In this document: positions 60,995 to 64,000 of the stretch, in pieces | Position numbering within the stretch: the first letter of the stretch is position 1 | How the letters are laid out: each line of letters opens with the position of its first letter | Origin: Sphingomonas turrisvirgatae | GTDB taxonomy: Bacteria; Pseudomonadota; Alphaproteobacteria; Sphingomonadales; Sphingomonadaceae | Reading direction: 5' to 3' | NCBI RefSeq assembly: GCF_001721295.1 | Contig: NZ_MDDS01000013.1 | Coordinates: 62,001-126,000 of the forward strand | DNA: 64,000 nucleotides | Position numbers and translations under genes: made by a program | The notes under the pieces: generated by a model | Told to the model about the DNA's origin: nothing | Database searches by the model: none | The model's input: only the letters and a program-made list of their open reading frames with translations

Positions 60995-62578
60995 ATGGCC
61001 GACGCCGCTGGCACGGGTGACGATGACGAAGCGGGCCGCAACGGTCCGCTGAGCGCGCTTGCGCGGATGCCCACGGGCGTCAAGGTTCTGGTCATCCTGA
61101 GCGCCGCGCTATTGCCGCTGGCGCTGATCGCATTTTTCGCATCGTTGCAGACCACCCGGCTGGCTGACCAGGAAGTGCGCGCCCGGCTGCGCATCGCGAT
61201 CGAGGAGTCGGCGCGATCGGTTCGCAGCGAACTGGGCTATGAGCTGCGTGAATTGCGCACCGCCCTGCCCGCGACGCGCGACCTGCCCCCCAATTGCGGC
61301 CGACTGGCCGGCGTGTTCGAGCCGCAGGCGGCGGCCGGCATCCGCTATGCGATGATCGATCCCGCCGGACGGCTGCTGTGCGGCACGCCGATCGCGCCTG
61401 CCCGAAACGGCCCCGCCGTGCCGGGCGAATCCGACATTCGCCTGCTGGCGGGGCGTGGCGTCCAGATCGAAGTGGCGGGCGTGAGCGGCCATGTTGCGCG
61501 CGCCTTCTTCCCCACCGCCTTCATCACCGCGGCCGCCGAACCGAGCGCGATGCCCGACGATTATGGCGTGACCCTGATCAGCACCGGGCAGGAGTTGACC
61601 CTGCGCGAACCGCCGAACCAGGGCATGTTCAGCCGGAACGAGACCCAGCAAGTGCCGGTCGGCGTCCAGAACCTGGCGCTGCGCATGTCGGTTGCCAGCG
61701 CGCCGATCAATTCATCCACCATTCTGGCCGCGATATTGCCATTCGTCATGTGGATCCTGGCGGCCGGCATCGCCTGGTTCGTGGTCGACCGGCTGCTGAT
61801 CCGTCCGCTGCGCCGGCTGCGCACGACAGTGGGAGCGTATCAACCCGGCGAGCTGATCGATCCGGTCGCCGGCAGCGATATTCCCGCGCAGGAAATCCGC
61901 GCGCTGGGCGACACATTCCGCGAATTGAGCCGGACGGTGCAAGCGCATGAAAGCGATCTTGCCGAGGGGCTGTCGCGCCAGACCAAGCTGACGCGCGAGG
62001 TTCACCATCGCGTGAAGAACAACCTGCAAGTGATCGCCAGCCTGATCAATTTCCACGCGCGCGGCGCGCAGGGGCCGGAAGCGCTGGCTGCCTATGCCTC
62101 GATCCAGCGCCGCGTCGATTCGCTGGCCGTGGTGCATCGGCATCATTATGCCGGGTTCGAAGAAACGCGCGGGATCGAGTTGCGGCCGGTGATCGGCGAA
62201 CTGGCGTCGAACATTCGCGCGACTGCACCCGAAGCCAGCCCGGTCGGCATCGTCCTGGACCTGGAGCCGCTGCTGGTATCGCAGGACAGCGCCGTCGCCA
62301 TCGCCTTTCTCATCACGGAGATGGTCGAACTGGCGATGAGTTGCAGCCCGGCGGCGCAGGTGCGCATCACGTTAAAGGACCAGCCGGCCGAGCCGGGGCG
62401 CGCCACGTTGCGGATCAGTTCGCCCTCGCTGGTCGAAAGCCCCGAGTTCACGCGCCTGAACGACAGCCGCTATGGGCGGATCATCGGCGGGCTGGTGCGG
62501 CAGTTGCGATCGCGGCTGCACCACGACCTGCTGGTCGGCGCGTTCGAGCTGGATGTCGCGATTACCGGTCGCCTGTAA
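60995..62578 (+). CDS. phyP: PhyP-like sensor protein (HisKA_2 family), PhyR regulator
   Basis: A 527-aa membrane sensor. TM helices lie at about 29-52 and 245-268 with a periplasmic domain between, then a HAMP segment. The phospho-acceptor box is 'TREVHHRVKNNLQVIASLIN' (HRxxN type). The C-terminal ATPase-like domain is degenerate: the N box reads 'LITEMVELAMSCSP' without the usual Asn and no DxGxG is visible. In Sphingomonas Fr1 the kinase-like PhyP beside phyR acts as a PhyR phosphatase and negative regulator, which suits this degeneration. A kinase role (PhyK/Pak) is the alternative. Confidence 0.8.
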   Translation: MADAAGTGDDDEAGRNGPLSALARMPTGVKVLVILSAALLPLALIAFFASLQTTRLADQEVRARLRIAIEESARSVRSELGYELRELRTALPATRDLPPNCGRLAGVFEPQAAAGIRYAMIDPAGRLLCGTPIAPARNGPAVPGESDIRLLAGRGVQIEVAGVSGHVARAFFPTAFITAAAEPSAMPDDYGVTLISTGQELTLREPPNQGMFSRNETQQVPVGVQNLALRMSVASAPINSSTILAAILPFVMWILAAGIAWFVVDRLLIRPLRRLRTTVGAYQPGELIDPVAGSDIPAQEIRALGDTFRELSRTVQAHESDLAEGLSRQTKLTREVHHRVKNNLQVIASLINFHARGAQGPEALAAYASIQRRVDSLAVVHRHHYAGFEETRGIELRPVIGELASNIRATAPEASPVGIVLDLEPLLVSQDSAVAIAFLITEMVELAMSCSPAAQVRITLKDQPAEPGRATLRISSPSLVESPEFTRLNDSRYGRIIGGLVRQLRSRLHHDLLVGAFELDVAITGRL

Positions 62579-62646
62579 GCGGCGCGACCCCGATCGCCCG
62601 GGCGGCGTGAGGTCGGAAAAAAAATTCAAAAAAAGTCGCACGTGCA

Positions 62647-62671
62647 GGAACCCGGTTCCGCCTTGCGTGTT
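62647..62671 (+). promoter_or_regulatory. EcfG-type promoter with A-tracts, before candidate sRNA
   Basis: GGAAC (62647-62651), 16 bases, TGTT (62668-62671); one mismatch to CGTT. Two A-tracts (A8 and A7, 62617-62634) lie just upstream, in the place of an UP element. Predicted start about 62678-62682, exactly at the first hairpin of the RNA candidate. Confidence 0.6.
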
Positions 62672-62678
62672 TTGTACT

Positions 62679-62784
62679 TCGGATAGTGACCTTTTGCCCC
62701 CCCGCTCTCGCTATCCAAGACATGGGCCCGGAAGCGTCAACCCCTCCCCCCCCCCGGTGACGCTTCCGGGCCTACATCTTTTCC
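62679..62784 (+). ncRNA. Candidate GsrN-like stress sRNA with two C-rich loops
   Basis: Two stem-loops in tandem. Hairpin 1: GGATAGTGA (62681-62689) pairs with TCGCTATCC (62708-62716, one G-U), 18-nt loop containing C7 (62697-62703). Hairpin 2: a perfect 15-bp stem, 62725-62739 with 62758-62772, 18-nt loop containing C4TC10. Then TACATCTTTT. The predicted length (about 105 nt), EcfG-type promoter and exposed C-rich loops recall GsrN, the general-stress sRNA of Caulobacter, whose C-rich loop pairs with G-rich leader regions. No ORF is present. Identity with GsrN is an inference. Confidence 0.6.
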
Positions 62785-62818
62785 AGCGGGCTTTTCACCA
62801 GCGACATCCGTGAACCAT

Positions 62819-62911
62819 CGTCATCCCGGCGCAGGCGGGGATCGATTGTGGCTGTCCGTGAAATTGGTCGCAGCGACAGCGCCGATGGATGTCCGCTGCG
62901 CTGGGATGACG
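62819..62911. repeat. REP-like inverted repeat, second copy
   Basis: Left arm CGTCATCCCGGCGCAGGCGG (62819-62838 and on to 62843) and a right arm ending GCTGGGATGACG (62888-62911) are inverted and about 80 percent alike, 44 nt apart. The GTCATCCC start is shared with the pair at 55310-55389. Confidence 0.55.
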
Positions 62912-62934
62912 TGCTGTGGAAACGCGGCCTGGCT

Positions 62935-63552
62935 CTAGCGGCCCACAAGCCCGAGTTCAGCCAATTCAGCCCGCGTGGTCGCCGCGTCCTTGAACAGGAT
63001 CGAGTGGATGCCGAGCGCCTGGGCGCCCGCGACATTGGCCGCATTGTCGTCGATGAACACCGCATCTTGTGCACGCAGGCCGAAGCGATCGAGCGCGAGG
63101 CGATAAATCGCGGCATCGGGCTTCACCAGCTTCTCGTCACCCGACACCACGATGTCGCGGAAACGCCCGAACAGGTCAGGCCATTGCGCACGGAACGGCG
63201 GGAAGAACTCGTGGCTGAAATTAGTGATCGCGAACAGCGGGACACCCGCCGAATCGAGATCGGCGACAAGGTCGTGCATGCCGGCGATCGGATCGCCGAT
63301 ACTGTCGTTGAAGCGCGGACCCCAGGCGGCGATCAGATCGGCATGTTCGGGGAATCGAGCGCTCAATTCCGCCGAGGTGTCGGCGAAGTCGCGCCCGGCG
63401 TCATGCTGGAAGTGCCAGTCGAGCGTCACGACATCGCGCAGAAACGCTTCGAGCGCCTGATCGTCGCCGATCAGACGCTCGTAGAGAAAGCGCGGATGCC
63501 AGTGGAACAGGACGTTGCCGATATCGAAGATAACGGCATGCGGCTGACCCAT
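62935..63552 (-). CDS. HAD family phosphatase (YihX-like)
   Basis: A 205-aa HAD hydrolase. Motif I is 'VIFDIGNVLFHWHP', where the second Asp is Gly, as in the YihX/haloacid-dehalogenase-like group. Motif II 'FAITNFS', motif III Lys in 'DEKLVKPDAAIY' and motif IV 'VFIDDNAANV' follow. E. coli YihX dephosphorylates glucose-1-phosphate; the substrate here is unknown. It is 14 bp downstream of rpmJ on the same strand. Confidence 0.87.
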   Translation of the reverse strand: MGQPHAVIFDIGNVLFHWHPRFLYERLIGDDQALEAFLRDVVTLDWHFQHDAGRDFADTSAELSARFPEHADLIAAWGPRFNDSIGDPIAGMHDLVADLDSAGVPLFAITNFSHEFFPPFRAQWPDLFGRFRDIVVSGDEKLVKPDAAIYRLALDRFGLRAQDAVFIDDNAANVAGAQALGIHSILFKDAATTRAELAELGLVGR

Positions 63553-63566
63553 ATGGCGTCAGGCGT

Positions 63567-63692
63567 TCAGCCCTGGCGGGCCTTGAAGCGACGCTGCGTC
63601 TTGTTGATGACATAAACGCGGCCGCGACGGCGGATCACGCGGTTGTCGCGGTGACGCCCCTTGAGCGACTTCAGGCTGTTGACGATCTTCAT
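63567..63692 (-). CDS. rpmJ: 50S ribosomal protein L36, zinc-free type
   Basis: A 41-aa L36: '[20 protein letters not shown]' then '[20 protein letters not shown]' and G. It lacks the CxxC...C/H zinc site of classical L36, as in the YkgO type that is the only L36 of many alphaproteobacteria. Too short for common ORF tracks. GAGACGGGTC lies upstream of the ATG at 63692. Confidence 0.93.
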   Translation of the reverse strand: MKIVNSLKSLKGRHRDNRVIRRRGRVYVINKTQRRFKARQG

Positions 63693-63874
63693 GACCCGTC
63701 TCGTATCTCGTTTGTTTGGCTGTGCCGGAAAAGAGGGTGCCGCCTAGAAGGGTGCCCGGCGGAAGTCAAGGAAGCGGGGCGGGATTCAGCCGATTCATTC
63801 GCGCGGAACCGGCAAGGGCGTAATGAAGTTGATCCGTCAGGCCGTTCGTTCCGGGCGGCAGGAGGATGTGTTCG

Positions 63875-64000
63875 ATGATGACGCGCGCGCGGATTGCCCC
63901 GCTTGCTTTGTGTGGGGCAGCCCTTGCCCTGCTGGCCGGCGGTTGCACGACCACTGGCAGGATCGCGCCGGTCGATGTGGTGCGCTATCACCTGTCGCAG
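63875..64000 (+). CDS. Lipoprotein, N-terminal part (runs off the window)
   Basis: The first 42 codons of an exported lipoprotein: a basic start (MMTRARIAPLALCGAALALL), lipobox 'LAGGC' with Cys at residue 24, then 'TTTGRIAPVDVVRYHLSQ'. AGGAGG is 10 bases upstream of the first ATG. The family cannot be fixed from this fragment. Confidence 0.75.
   Translation, partial: MMTRARIAPLALCGAALALLAGGCTTTGRIAPVDVVRYHLSQ

Larger units (their letters stand above)
62579..62934. other. 356-bp gene-free region between phyP and HAD gene
   Basis: Holds A-tracts (62617-62634), the EcfG-type promoter, the candidate sRNA and a REP-like repeat (62819-62911), each listed separately. No protein gene is seen. Confidence 0.8.

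Overview
The window comes from the chromosome of a sphingomonad (Alphaproteobacteria, Sphingomonadales, most like Sphingomonas). Reasons: high GC; a serine palmitoyltransferase with a dedicated acyl carrier protein and reductase (sphingolipids); a PhyR/NepR/EcfG general stress response locus with a PhyP-like regulator; GGAAC-type EcfG promoters; and the gene order of many housekeeping proteins. Most of the window is compact, vertically inherited housekeeping DNA with many ATGA/TAATG overlaps.

Layout. 1-7.9 kb: two DUF465 (YdcH) genes, a PilZ protein, DksA, a Ser/Thr/Gly-rich PEP-CTERM-like surface protein, a host-attachment family protein, serS-surE, a K+ channel and rimO. 7.9-16 kb: a genomic island of about 8 kb lies in the 3' end of tRNA-Gly(CCC). 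It has a P4-type integrase, an orphan protein, a three-gene module (Xis-like HTH, HTH plus zinc ribbon, tyrosine recombinase) and a large Type IIG restriction-modification enzyme whose recognition region is AT-rich. 16-20.3 kb: glmS, a small protein and glmU on the minus strand, then gph. 20.3-22.8 kb: a four-gene minus-strand operon of a Tat-exported small protein, a PqqD-like chaperone, an HprK-related kinase and a nucleotidyltransferase. This resembles the tailoring genes of phosphorylated lasso peptides without the cyclase. 22.9-30.1 kb: a complete phosphate module phoR-pstSCAB-phoU-phoB. 30.1-33.8 kb: a Pro/Ala-rich exported protein, an SDR enzyme, tRNA-Ser(CGA), hspQ, rplU-rpmA and a GNAT. 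33.8-41.3 kb: a tripartite RND efflux operon, a metal-dependent hydrolase and a TetR regulator. 41.4-44.4 kb: obgE, a MipA/OmpV porin-like protein and proB.

44.4-51.7 kb is a sphingolipid block: CerR-like reductase, ACP, serine palmitoyltransferase, an LptF/LptG permease pair, a membrane desaturase and a bCerS-like N-acyltransferase. It could make ceramide and move it towards the outer membrane. 51.7-58.6 kb holds a small exported protein, xth, erpA, an M23 peptidase, a DUF455 protein, bcp and glnE.

58.6-62.8 kb is the general stress response hub: a short second NepR-like protein, ecfG, a 44-aa membrane protein, phyR, nepR and phyP. It ends in a candidate small RNA of about 105 nt with two C-rich loops, placed behind an EcfG-type promoter. 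I suggest this is a GsrN-like RNA. The window ends with a HAD phosphatase, an alternative L36 gene (rpmJ) and the start of a lipoprotein.

The most promising observations are the HprK/PqqD/nucleotidyltransferase/Tat-protein operon, the GsrN-like RNA with the extra NepR, and the LptFG pair linked to ceramide genes. All functional calls are from reading the sequence; no searches were run.
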